Shown in pieces: positions 25,331 to 33,537 of a stretch of DNA of 64,000 bases. This stretch comes from CAVTWS01 sp964390555 (GTDB taxonomy: Bacteria; Actinomycetota; Acidimicrobiia; Acidimicrobiales; SHLQ01). Below the pieces are notes generated by a model, which was not told the DNA's origin, did not search any database, and saw only the letters and a program-made list of their open reading frames with translations. Position 1 is the first letter of the stretch. Every line of letters starts with the position of its first letter. The position numbers were made by a program, and so were the translations under genes. The DNA lies in assembly GCA_964390555.1 (NCBI GenBank), contig CAYMJU010000032.1:1-64000 (forward strand), in the 5' to 3' direction.

Positions 25331-26563
25331 ATGGTCTCCATCCACGAGCAGATCGCCCACATCTTCCGCCGCACGACCTTCGGTCCTGCCCCGGGCGCCG
25401 TGGCCGAATGGGTCGACGCCGGCCCTCAGGCCCTGATCGACCAGCTGCTGAGCGAGGACGGCTTCGCCCTCGACTCCGGCGACGTCGATGACGAGCTGCC
25501 CGGCGAGGACTACGACAGCTTGCCTCGGTGGTGGATCGCCAGGCTGCTGTCCGACGACGCTCGGCTCCACGAGCGCATGACGTGGTTCTGGCACAACCAC
25601 TTCACGTCGAGCATCGCCCGGGCCCCCAACCGGCTCATGTGGCGCCAGCACCACCTGATCCGGCGCCACGCCCTCGGCAACTTCCGCGAGCTCGCCCAAG
25701 CCATGACGATCGACAGCGCCATGCTCTATTGGCTCGACGGCTCGGGTTCTCGCGGCGAGAGTCCCAACGAGAACCTGGGCCGCGAGCTGATGGAGCTGAT
25801 GACCGTGGGGGCCGGGAACTACACCGAGAGTGACGTGCGGGTGGCGGCCCGGGCCCTCTCGGGATGGTGGGTCGATTACGAGACCGGCGACGTCGCCTTC
25901 GATCCCGAGGCCCACTACTCCGGTCCGCTCACGTTCCTCGGCCAGCGCGCTCGCTGGACCGCAGAGAAGCTGGTCGACCATCTCTGTGACCAGGCGGCGT
26001 GCGCGGAGTTCGTGGCCGGCAGGCTCTACCGCTACTTCGTCGGCACCGAGCCGAGCGACGACACACGCGCCGACCTCGGCGACGTGTTCCGCCACGGGGA
26101 CCTGGAAGTCAAGCCGCTCGTCCAGGAGATCCTGCGCCGCGACGAGTTCCTCGACTCGATCCACGCACGGCCCCGCCAACCCGTCGAGTGGGTCGCCGCC
26201 GCCATGCGGGCGCTGCGCTACCAGCCCGCCGAAGGCGAGGAACAGTGGTGGCTCACCCTCCTCAACCAGACACCGTTCTACCCGCCCAACGTCGCCGGTT
26301 GGCCCCACGACGATCGATGGGTCGCGGCCAGCCAGGTTCTCACCAAGGGCAACATCGTGGCCGGGTTGACGCTCCCCACCGAGCTCGAGGACAGCCTCGA
26401 ACCCACGGTCGAGAACGTGCTCGCGCACTGCGGCCTCTACGACATCACCGACCACACCCGAGCCACACTCGACGACGTCGCGAGCACCGTCGATGAGTAC
26501 GACGGCCGGCTCCGTCTGATGTTGATGCTCGTCCTCAACTCCCCCGAGTTCAACCTCCTCTGA
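25331..26563 (+). CDS. DUF1800 family protein
   Basis: 410 residues. Family hallmarks: HIFRRTTFGPAPG at the N-terminus, RMTWFWHNHFTSS, ENLGRELMELMTVG, NVAGWPHDDRW, and the end LNSPEFNLL. The family function is unknown; members are almost always paired with a DUF1501 protein, as here (45 nt downstream). No signal peptide is visible on this protein, while the partner carries a Tat signal, so co-export as a pair is conceivable. TACGGT (25318-25323) lies 7 nt before the ATG. Confidence 0.9.
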   Translation: MVSIHEQIAHIFRRTTFGPAPGAVAEWVDAGPQALIDQLLSEDGFALDSGDVDDELPGEDYDSLPRWWIARLLSDDARLHERMTWFWHNHFTSSIARAPNRLMWRQHHLIRRHALGNFRELAQAMTIDSAMLYWLDGSGSRGESPNENLGRELMELMTVGAGNYTESDVRVAARALSGWWVDYETGDVAFDPEAHYSGPLTFLGQRARWTAEKLVDHLCDQAACAEFVAGRLYRYFVGTEPSDDTRADLGDVFRHGDLEVKPLVQEILRRDEFLDSIHARPRQPVEWVAAAMRALRYQPAEGEEQWWLTLLNQTPFYPPNVAGWPHDDRWVAASQVLTKGNIVAGLTLPTELEDSLEPTVENVLAHCGLYDITDHTRATLDDVASTVDEYDGRLRLMLMLVLNSPEFNLL

Positions 26564-26608
26564 TCCGCCTGTCTCGTAACCGACCATCACCCTCTCGAGG
26601 AGTCGAAG

Positions 26609-27937
26609 ATGCCATTGCCACCACCACCCCCGTGTCCGGCCTCGCCCCCAGGCGCGGGCGAACCGACGGCCGGCGTAACCATGCCGGCGGGGAACCGGCG
26701 AGCGTTCCTGCGCTGGATGATGGGCAGCGCGGCCACTGCGGCCACCGCCGGCGGGTTGTACCAATGGAGCCAGGGAAGCGGCGGTGTCGGGGGTCCGGGA
26801 AGCTTCGCCAACGCCACGGTCCCGCGCGCCATCACCGGTGGCGACCCGAGCGGCCGAGCGCTCGTGGTCGTCGAGCTGAGCGGCGGCAACGACGGCCTCG
26901 CCACCCTCGTCCCCTACGCGTCCGGGCGGCTCCACGACCTCCGCGGCGACCTGGCAGCTCCCGCCGAGGAGTTGCTCATCCTCGACGACGACTACGCGCT
27001 GCACCAGGGGCTCGCTCCACTCAACGAGCGGGGCCTGGCCGTGCTCATGGGGGTCGGGACCCCACAGCCCAACCAGTCGCACTTCGACATGGAGCAGCGC
27101 TGGTGGGCCGGCGACCAGAGCGGAACCGAACGACCGGCTACGGGCTTTCTCGGTCGGCTGTGCGACTCGCTCGACGACGGCTCGCCGATCACCGGGGTGG
27201 CCCTCGGCGGGCCGACGCCCGCCCTCCTGTCCGCGCGGGCGGTCACCGTCGGGCTCCCCGATCCCTACGGCGCCTGGTACCTGACCGAGGACAGCGATTT
27301 CGCCCGGAACCTGCGCCGAGCGATGGGGGCCATGAGCGGCGGCCCCGACGGCGAGCTGGATCTGGTGCGAGGCGCTCGACGAGGGCTGTCCAACGCTCTG
27401 GCGTTCGCCGACGTGCTCGCCGGGTACGAGGATCCCGACACGTCCATGTACCCGGGCGGCGACCTCACCGGGCAGCTGTCCTTGGCCGCGTGGTTGCTCG
27501 CGTCTGGCGCGGGGGTACGGGTGGTCCACGTGAAGATCGGCGGGTTCGACACCCACGACGGCGGGCGGGGCGCCCACGACGGCCCGATCACCGAGGTGGG
27601 CGGCAACGTTGCCGCGTTCCTCGACGACCTCGACAACCGCGGCCTTCTCGAGACGACGTTGGTGGTGACGACCAGCGAGTTCGGCCGCCGGCCGGGGCGC
27701 AACGGCAACGGCACCGATCACGGTTCGGCGTCGTGCGCGCTGCTCGCGGGTCCGGTGCACGCCGGGCTGCACGGAGAGCACCCGTCGCTCAGCCAGCTCG
27801 ACGAGACCGAGAACCTGATCGCCACCGTGCCGATGGCCGACTACTACGCGACGCCGGCCGAGACCTGGCTCGGCATCGAAGCCGGATCGGTGCTGCCCGA
27901 GCGAGCGACGTCGATCGGCGGTCTGCTATCCGTGTGA
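26609..27937 (+). CDS. DUF1501 family protein with Tat signal
   Basis: 442 residues. N-terminal twin-arginine signal RRAFLRWMMGSAATAATAGG (residues ~31-50) preceded by a Pro-rich stretch. Sulfatase/alkaline-phosphatase-like DUF1501 core: VVVELSGGNDGLATLVP, QSHFDMEQRWW, VHVKIGGFDTHDGG, VVTTSEFGRRP, NGTDHGSA. Start ATG 26609 has GAGGAG 7 nt upstream. Exported partner of the upstream DUF1800 protein; role unknown. Confidence 0.9.
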   Translation: MPLPPPPPCPASPPGAGEPTAGVTMPAGNRRAFLRWMMGSAATAATAGGLYQWSQGSGGVGGPGSFANATVPRAITGGDPSGRALVVVELSGGNDGLATLVPYASGRLHDLRGDLAAPAEELLILDDDYALHQGLAPLNERGLAVLMGVGTPQPNQSHFDMEQRWWAGDQSGTERPATGFLGRLCDSLDDGSPITGVALGGPTPALLSARAVTVGLPDPYGAWYLTEDSDFARNLRRAMGAMSGGPDGELDLVRGARRGLSNALAFADVLAGYEDPDTSMYPGGDLTGQLSLAAWLLASGAGVRVVHVKIGGFDTHDGGRGAHDGPITEVGGNVAAFLDDLDNRGLLETTLVVTTSEFGRRPGRNGNGTDHGSASCALLAGPVHAGLHGEHPSLSQLDETENLIATVPMADYYATPAETWLGIEAGSVLPERATSIGGLLSV

Positions 27938-27980
27938 GGCCGAACCCGACGGTCGGTCGGGTTGGGCTACCGTCGGTTGG

Positions 27981-29540
27981 GTGACTCGATCGCGACGCGT
28001 GCTGTTCTTGATCCTCGCGACCGGCGTCGTGACGGCCACAGCGGTGCGCTGCTCGGACGACACGGTGAACGAGGCCATCGGCGAGTCGGCCTCGCCGAGC
28101 GTTCCGAACACGACCGTCGCCGAGACGACTGCGCCGACGACCACCACTGCGTCCCCCACCACGACTGCCACCAGCACCACCACCAGCACCGCCACCACCG
28201 ACCCCTCGTCGCCCGATCTGCCGACCATCGCCGATGTGCCCGACGACGACGCCGACGATCCCTACTTTCCCGGCCTCGGCAACGGCGGCTATGACGTAGA
28301 CCGCTACACGATCGCCGTCCGGCACGACCCCCGGACCGACGGGTTCGAGGGCCGGACCGACATCGATCTCACGGTTACCGAGAGCCTCGATGCCCTGTCC
28401 GTCGACCTGATCGGGTTCGAGGTAACCGACGTCCGGGTCGACGGCCGATCAACGCCGTTCATCCGCGAGGGAGACGAGCTCGTCGTGCGGACGCCCGCGA
28501 GCACGCCCGGGGACCGGCTGACGGTGTCGGTCGACTACCGGGCGCCGGTACCGGACTACACCGGCTCCGAGGGCGCGCCGATCCCGGTCGGCTGGCTCGA
28601 CGACGGGGCCACGACCTACGTGCTGTCCGAGCCCGACGGTGCCCGGGCGTGGTTCCCCGGCAACGACCACCCGAGCGACAAGGCGGCGTTCAGATTCGAG
28701 CTGACGATCCCGTCCGACCTGAGCGCGGTGGCCAACGGCGTGCTGATCGACACCGCCGAAGCCGAACCGGGCTGGACGACGTGGTCCTACCAGCACGACG
28801 GACCCATGGCGACCTATCTGGCCACGGTGATGATCGGCGATCTCACGATCGTCGACGAGCCCGCCGTAGCCGGCGTCGCGATCCGCCATGTCGTCGCACC
28901 GCCCACCTCGCCGCTCGCCGTCGAGAACCTCGGCCACACCGGGCCAGCCATCGAGCTGTTCGGCGATCTGTTCGGGCCCTACCCGTTCGAGGCCTACGGC
29001 GTGGCCGTGGCGCCCGAGAACTTCGGCGGCGCCCTCGAAACCCAGACCCTGTCGATGTTCTCGCCCGGGATCCTCGACGACGAGTTCTTCGCCGAGATCG
29101 TCGGCGTCCACGAGCTCGCCCACCAGTGGTTCGGCAACGCGGTGTCGCCAGCGCGCTGGCAGGACATATGGCTCAACGAGGGATTCGCCACATACGCCGA
29201 GTACCTCTGGGCCGAGCAGGGATCGGCGAGCTATGCGGCCTCGGGTCGCCTGGCCGAGATGGCGTCGCAGGACTGGGGCCCGATCGGCGACCCCGGCCCG
29301 TCGGACATGTTCAACCGCAACATCTACGAACGCGGCGGCCTGACGCTCCACGCGCTGCGGCTGACCATCGGCGACGAGGCGTTCTTCGAGGTGCTGCGCG
29401 AGTGGGTCGAGCGATTCGGTGGCGCGTCGGCGACCACCGACGACTTCATCGCGCTGGCCGAGGAGATCAGCGGCGAGGACCTCGGCGCCTTGTTCGAGGC
29501 GTGGCTCTACGCGCCGAGCATGCCCGATCTGCCGGGTTGA
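27981..29540 (+). CDS. Secreted M1-family metallopeptidase (aminopeptidase N-like)
   Basis: 519 residues. Signal sequence (VTRSRRVLFLILATGVVTAT), then a Thr/Ser-rich linker (~40-75) of the kind placed between membrane or wall and catalytic domain. M1 catalytic signatures: PENFGGALETQ (substrate-binding GxMEN equivalent, ~345-355), zinc site HELAH 377-381 with third ligand Glu400 in WLNEGFATYAEYLW. The C-terminal helical domain is short compared with full-length aminopeptidase N, so it is a compact M1. GTG start with TACCGT (27968-27973) 7 nt upstream. Its stop abuts the convergent lipoprotein stop directly. Confidence 0.92.
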   Translation: MTRSRRVLFLILATGVVTATAVRCSDDTVNEAIGESASPSVPNTTVAETTAPTTTTASPTTTATSTTTSTATTDPSSPDLPTIADVPDDDADDPYFPGLGNGGYDVDRYTIAVRHDPRTDGFEGRTDIDLTVTESLDALSVDLIGFEVTDVRVDGRSTPFIREGDELVVRTPASTPGDRLTVSVDYRAPVPDYTGSEGAPIPVGWLDDGATTYVLSEPDGARAWFPGNDHPSDKAAFRFELTIPSDLSAVANGVLIDTAEAEPGWTTWSYQHDGPMATYLATVMIGDLTIVDEPAVAGVAIRHVVAPPTSPLAVENLGHTGPAIELFGDLFGPYPFEAYGVAVAPENFGGALETQTLSMFSPGILDDEFFAEIVGVHELAHQWFGNAVSPARWQDIWLNEGFATYAEYLWAEQGSASYAASGRLAEMASQDWGPIGDPGPSDMFNRNIYERGGLTLHALRLTIGDEAFFEVLREWVERFGGASATTDDFIALAEEISGEDLGALFEAWLYAPSMPDLPG

Positions 29541-30167
29541 TCAACCGAGGCCGACCAGCTCCAGCTCCTCGGCGGTGAGGCAATCGGGCGCGGCGTCGCT
29601 CAACGCTTCGAACAGCGCCTCGTCGGCCGCCGCCCCGGCGACCTCGTCGTTGTTGCCCTCGGCGATCCCGGCGGCGAGGATCAGATCTTCGGGAAGTGCA
29701 GCGGCCACGCACAGCGCCGACTCTTCGCTGACGCCACCGACGGCCAGCCCTTCGGCGATCAGTCGCACGAAGTCATAGCAGCCGAACTGCAGCGTCACGA
29801 CCGTCTCCACCTCGCCGGAATCGAACCCGACCTCGCCGAGATCGGTCGGGACGTTCTCGGGCGTGACGCCGAGTTCGTTCAGCCGATCGGTGCCGATCGC
29901 ACCGACGATCGCCTCGGCCGCGCACTGCGCTTCGTCCGCGGTGGGGAGGGGCTCTCCCGGCTCATCGGGGATCTGCATCGACTCGGCGATCGCCGCGACC
30001 AGGTCGCCGTCGGCGGTGTCGTCGCTCGCCTCGTCGGCGGTGTCGTCGGCGGTGTCGTCGCTCGCCTCGTCGGCGGTGTCGTCGCTCGCCTCGTCGGCGG
30101 TGTCGTCGTCGCCGCAGGCGCCCAGGAACAGGCCCGCAGCCAGCAGGAGCATCAGGTAGCGCCTCAT
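29541..30167 (-). CDS. Lipoprotein with four conserved cysteines (paralogue 1)
   Basis: 208 residues, unrecognised family. Lipoprotein signal MRRYLMLLLAAGLFLGAC with lipobox LGAC, an acidic repeat linker (TADEASDD units, residues ~22-54) and a helical domain with four spaced Cys (DEAQC, LQFGC, SALC, PDC). The domain aligns throughout with the adjacent lipoprotein, including LVAAIA, DEP, DRLNxLGVTPExVP and VxTVVxxQxGC. A GAAGGA ribosome site precedes ATG 30167. The linker repeat is likely to vary in copy number between strains. Confidence 0.75.
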   Translation of the reverse strand: MRRYLMLLLAAGLFLGACGDDDTADEASDDTADEASDDTADDTADEASDDTADGDLVAAIAESMQIPDEPGEPLPTADEAQCAAEAIVGAIGTDRLNELGVTPENVPTDLGEVGFDSGEVETVVTLQFGCYDFVRLIAEGLAVGGVSEESALCVAAALPEDLILAAGIAEGNNDEVAGAAADEALFEALSDAAPDCLTAEELELVGLG

Positions 30168-30267
30168 CACACGTCCTTCGTCGGCCGGGTCCAATCCAGG
30201 CACGCTCCTATCGGCGAGAGACGGGGGGGAACTCAAGTAATCGGCCGGCGCCTACATGTGCCATCGG

Positions 30268-30819
30268 TCACTCCTCGACGGGAACACCAAGCTCTTCGGG
30301 GCTCAGGCACGTCTCGGCCGCGCCTCCGACGGCCGCCTCGAACGCCGCCTGGGAGCTCGCTGCCAGCTCGGCATCGCCGCCGATCTCGGCCAGCCCGACG
30401 TCGCGCAGGACGCCGTCGGGCACCGCCTCGGCGAGGCACGTCGCGCTCTCGGCGCTGAACCCTCCACCGGTCACGATCGACTCGGCGATCAGGGCCCGGA
30501 TGTCGACGCACCCCAGCTGGATGTCGACCACGGTGGCCACCTCGGCGTCGCTGAGATCGACCTCGCTCAGCTCGTCGGGCACCGATTCCGGAGTGACACC
30601 GAGCGCGTTCAGCCGGTCGACGCCGATCGACTCGACGATGTCGGACGCCATGCACTGGGCGTTCTCGGCGGGGATCGGCAAGTCGTCGGGCTCGTCGGGC
30701 GTGGCGATCTCGCCAGCGATCGCCGCTACCAGCTCGGCCGACGCGTCGCCGCCGTCACCCGCGTCGTCACCGCAGGCGACCAGACCGGACAGGACTGCGA
30801 TGGCGAGCACGATGCGCAT
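30268..30819 (-). CDS. Lipoprotein with four conserved cysteines (paralogue 2)
   Basis: 183 residues from ATG 30819 (MRIVLAIAVLSGLVACG; lipobox LVAC), chosen over 30837 because TAGCCT (30827-30832) lies 7 nt upstream. Short Gly/Asp linker, then the same four-Cys helical domain as its downstream neighbour (AENAQC, IQLGC, SATC, AETC). The two genes are a tandem duplication 100 nt apart. Role unknown; four Cys suggest two disulfides outside the membrane. Confidence 0.75.
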   Translation of the reverse strand: MRIVLAIAVLSGLVACGDDAGDGGDASAELVAAIAGEIATPDEPDDLPIPAENAQCMASDIVESIGVDRLNALGVTPESVPDELSEVDLSDAEVATVVDIQLGCVDIRALIAESIVTGGGFSAESATCLAEAVPDGVLRDVGLAEIGGDAELAASSQAAFEAAVGGAAETCLSPEELGVPVEE

Positions 30820-31128
30820 GGCCGGCAGGCTACGCAAACCTTGGTGTCGAAAGTGCGGGGCACCGTCGGGACCGGTCAGGCTTATCGCTCACCGCGACGG
30901 GGCGCCGCCCGTCTGCAGCACCAGACCCTCGACATCGGTCCCCGTTGGGCCCTTGGGGAACACCAGCCACACCGGCCACGTCGTGGCGGCACGGCTCCAC
31001 CGATCGAGCGAGCCCAGGGGGTACGGTCAGACATCCGGTCGATGGCCTCCGCGGGGTTTGACACCGGGCCCTGGTAGTGTCGAACTCCTGTTCGTTCGCC
31101 CGTCCTTTCGTGAGGATCACAACGCTTC
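30820..31128. other. 309-nt divergent intergenic region
   Basis: No credible gene. Contains the -10 of the lipoprotein gene (30827-30832). Upstream of parC there is TTGACA at 31058-31063 and TAGTGT at 31075-31080; the 11-bp spacing is too short for them to be one promoter, and GACAC/GTGTC form an inverted repeat around GGGCCC (31060-31081). TAGTGT could serve parC with a ~45-nt leader. Confidence 0.4.
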
Positions 31129-33537
31129 ATGCAACAAGAGCTGATCCCGTATGCCCGCGAGGTCATCGACGTGCCCGTGGTCGACGAGCTGAGCGAGTCG
31201 TTCCTCGCCTACTCGCTATCGGTCATCACCTCACGGGCCATCCCCGACATCCGTGACGGCCTCAAGCCGGTGCAGCGCCGGATCCTCTACTCGATGCTGC
31301 AGATGGGCCTGCGTCCCAACACACCCCATCGCAAGAGCGCGCGCGTGGTGGGCGACACCATGGGCCGCTACCACCCCCACGGCGACTCGGCCATCTACGA
31401 GACGCTCGCGCGCATGGGCCAGGACTTCAGCCGCGCCATCACCCTCGTCGACCCGCAGGGCAACTTCGGCTCGCTCGACGACCCGCCGGCGGCGGCGCGC
31501 TACACCGAGTGCCGACTCACCGAGGCCGCCATGGAGCTGGTGCGCGAGCTCGACGAGGACACCGTCGAGTTCCGCCCGACCTACGACGGCGACGGCGAGG
31601 AGCCCGTGTGCCTGCCGGCGTTGTTGCCGAACCTGCTCGTCAACGGCACCACCGGGATCGCGGTCGGCATGGCGACGAACATGCCCACGCACAACTTGGG
31701 CGAGGTCTACCGAGCGATCGAGTTGGTGCTCACCAAGCGCCGCCCGCGACCGACCATCGACGAGCTGCTCGCCGTCCTCCCGGGGCCCGACTTCCCCGGA
31801 GGCGGGATCATCATCGACGACGGGCTGGCCGAGGCCTACACGACCGGTCGCGGCTCGATCCGTATCCGGGCCCGGGCCGAGGTCGTCCATCTCGCACGCG
31901 GCCGCCAGGGGATCGTCATCACCGAATTGCCGTTTCAGGTCGGGCCCGAGCGGGTGATCGTCAAGATCAAAGAGCTCGTCGCCGACGGCCGGCTGCCCGG
32001 TGTGGCCGAGTTCCTCAACCTGTCCGACAAGTTGGGGCTACGGATCCAGGTCGAGTGCAAACCGGGTGTCAATCCCCAGGCCCTGCTCGCCGAGCTCTAC
32101 CGACTGACCCCGCTCGAAGAGACCTTCGGCATCAACAACGTCGTGCTCGTCGGCGGCGTGCCCACCACCGTCGGGCTCTACGAGCTGTGCCAGCACTACA
32201 TCGACCACCGGCTCGAAGTGATCGTCCGGCGCAGCACCCACCGCCGGACCCGCGCCGAGTCGCGGCTCCACATCGTCGAGGGCCTGCTGATCGCCCTCGA
32301 TGCCATCGACGAGGTGGTCGCGATCATCCGTTCCTCCCAGGACACCGGCCAGGCCCGGTCACGCCTGATCGAACGGTTCGGCCTCTCCGAGATCCAGGCC
32401 ACGCACATCCTCGACATGCCGTTGCGGCGGCTCACCGCGCTGGCGAAGCTCGAGCTCGACGAGGAGCGGGGCGAGTTGCAGCGGGCCATCGACGATTTCA
32501 CCGCCCTGCTCGGGTCCGAGAACCGGCAGCGCAAGCTCGTCAGCACCGAGCTCAGCGAGCTCGTCACCAAGTACGGGCGACCGCGGCGCAGCCGTATCGT
32601 GGCCGCCGACGACGTGCTCGAGCTCGCCGGGCCGGTGCTCGCCCCCGCAGTCGAGGCGCCGCGGACCGACGAGGCGTGCGTGGTCACCCTGTCGGCGTCG
32701 GGCCAGGTGGGTCGGGTCCCCCTCGAAGGTTCCAAGCGCTCCGCCCCCGGCCGCCACGACCTGCTCGTCACATCGATCGTCACGTCGACCGGCAGCGAGT
32801 TGGCGGCTCTCACCACCGACGCCCGTGTGCTGCGGGCGACCGTCGGCGAGCTGGCCGAGGGCGACGGCCGCAGCCGGGGGTCAGTCGCGGCCCAGGTGTT
32901 CGGCACGACCAAGGGCGAATCGGTGCTCGCCGTCGTCGCCGACGGCTCCGAACCGATCGTGCTCGTCACCGCGGGCGGCATCGTCAAGCGCGTCACCGCG
33001 ACCGAGGTCGCCGGGACCCGCTCCGGGCGTACCATCGCCGCGCGGCGCGACGGAGATCGTCTGGTCGCGGCCTTCGCCTGCCCCGAAGGGATCGACGTGA
33101 TCCTGGTGTCGAGCGACGGTCAGGCGTTGCGCACCCCCTCCGATGGCATATCGGTCCAGGGTCGAAGCGCCGGCGGCGTCGCCGGCATGAGCCTGCGCGA
33201 AGGCGCTTCGGTCGTCGGCGCCGGGCCGGCGCTCGGTGACCCGATGGTCATCGCCATCGGCAGCCGAGGTACCGCCAAAGTGACCGAGGCGGCCGAGATC
33301 CCCGCCAAGGGCCGCGGCGCGCAAGGGGTGCGGCTCGCGCGCTTCGGCGACGGCGAGCGGGTCACCATGGCGTACGTCGGCGGTGCTGGTGGTCTGTGGG
33401 CGCTGATGGGCACCGATGACGACCCAACCAAGCCCGATCCCACGCCGGTGCCGTTCATGATGGCGGCCACGAAGCGGGATCTGGTTGCGGTGGCGACCGA
33501 ACGCCAGGTCCTCGCCCTCGGCCCCGGGCGGTGGTGA
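31129..33537 (+). CDS. parC: Type IIA topoisomerase subunit A (ParC/GyrA-like, probable topoisomerase IV)
   Basis: 802 residues. Breakage-reunion domain with DGLKPVQRRILYSM, the quinolone region RYHPHGDSAIYETLARM (Ser and Glu at the two resistance positions), and the catalytic Tyr in AARYTECRL. The C-terminal pinwheel (~500-800) has repeated ...GxVxR... blades but no QRRGGKG-like GyrA box, arguing for decatenase (ParC) rather than supercoiling gyrase. The next gene, parE, overlaps by 4 nt (GTGA). A second gyrA/gyrB pair near dnaA would be expected elsewhere in the genome. Confidence 0.85.
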   Translation: MQQELIPYAREVIDVPVVDELSESFLAYSLSVITSRAIPDIRDGLKPVQRRILYSMLQMGLRPNTPHRKSARVVGDTMGRYHPHGDSAIYETLARMGQDFSRAITLVDPQGNFGSLDDPPAAARYTECRLTEAAMELVRELDEDTVEFRPTYDGDGEEPVCLPALLPNLLVNGTTGIAVGMATNMPTHNLGEVYRAIELVLTKRRPRPTIDELLAVLPGPDFPGGGIIIDDGLAEAYTTGRGSIRIRARAEVVHLARGRQGIVITELPFQVGPERVIVKIKELVADGRLPGVAEFLNLSDKLGLRIQVECKPGVNPQALLAELYRLTPLEETFGINNVVLVGGVPTTVGLYELCQHYIDHRLEVIVRRSTHRRTRAESRLHIVEGLLIALDAIDEVVAIIRSSQDTGQARSRLIERFGLSEIQATHILDMPLRRLTALAKLELDEERGELQRAIDDFTALLGSENRQRKLVSTELSELVTKYGRPRRSRIVAADDVLELAGPVLAPAVEAPRTDEACVVTLSASGQVGRVPLEGSKRSAPGRHDLLVTSIVTSTGSELAALTTDARVLRATVGELAEGDGRSRGSVAAQVFGTTKGESVLAVVADGSEPIVLVTAGGIVKRVTATEVAGTRSGRTIAARRDGDRLVAAFACPEGIDVILVSSDGQALRTPSDGISVQGRSAGGVAGMSLREGASVVGAGPALGDPMVIAIGSRGTAKVTEAAEIPAKGRGAQGVRLARFGDGERVTMAYVGGAGGLWALMGTDDDPTKPDPTPVPFMMAATKRDLVAVATERQVLALGPGRW

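Noticed and set aside
25292..27781. 829-residue open frame on the minus strand
   Set aside because: Antisense shadow of the DUF1800/DUF1501 genes; no recognisable domain and composition typical of reverse reading of GC-rich codons.
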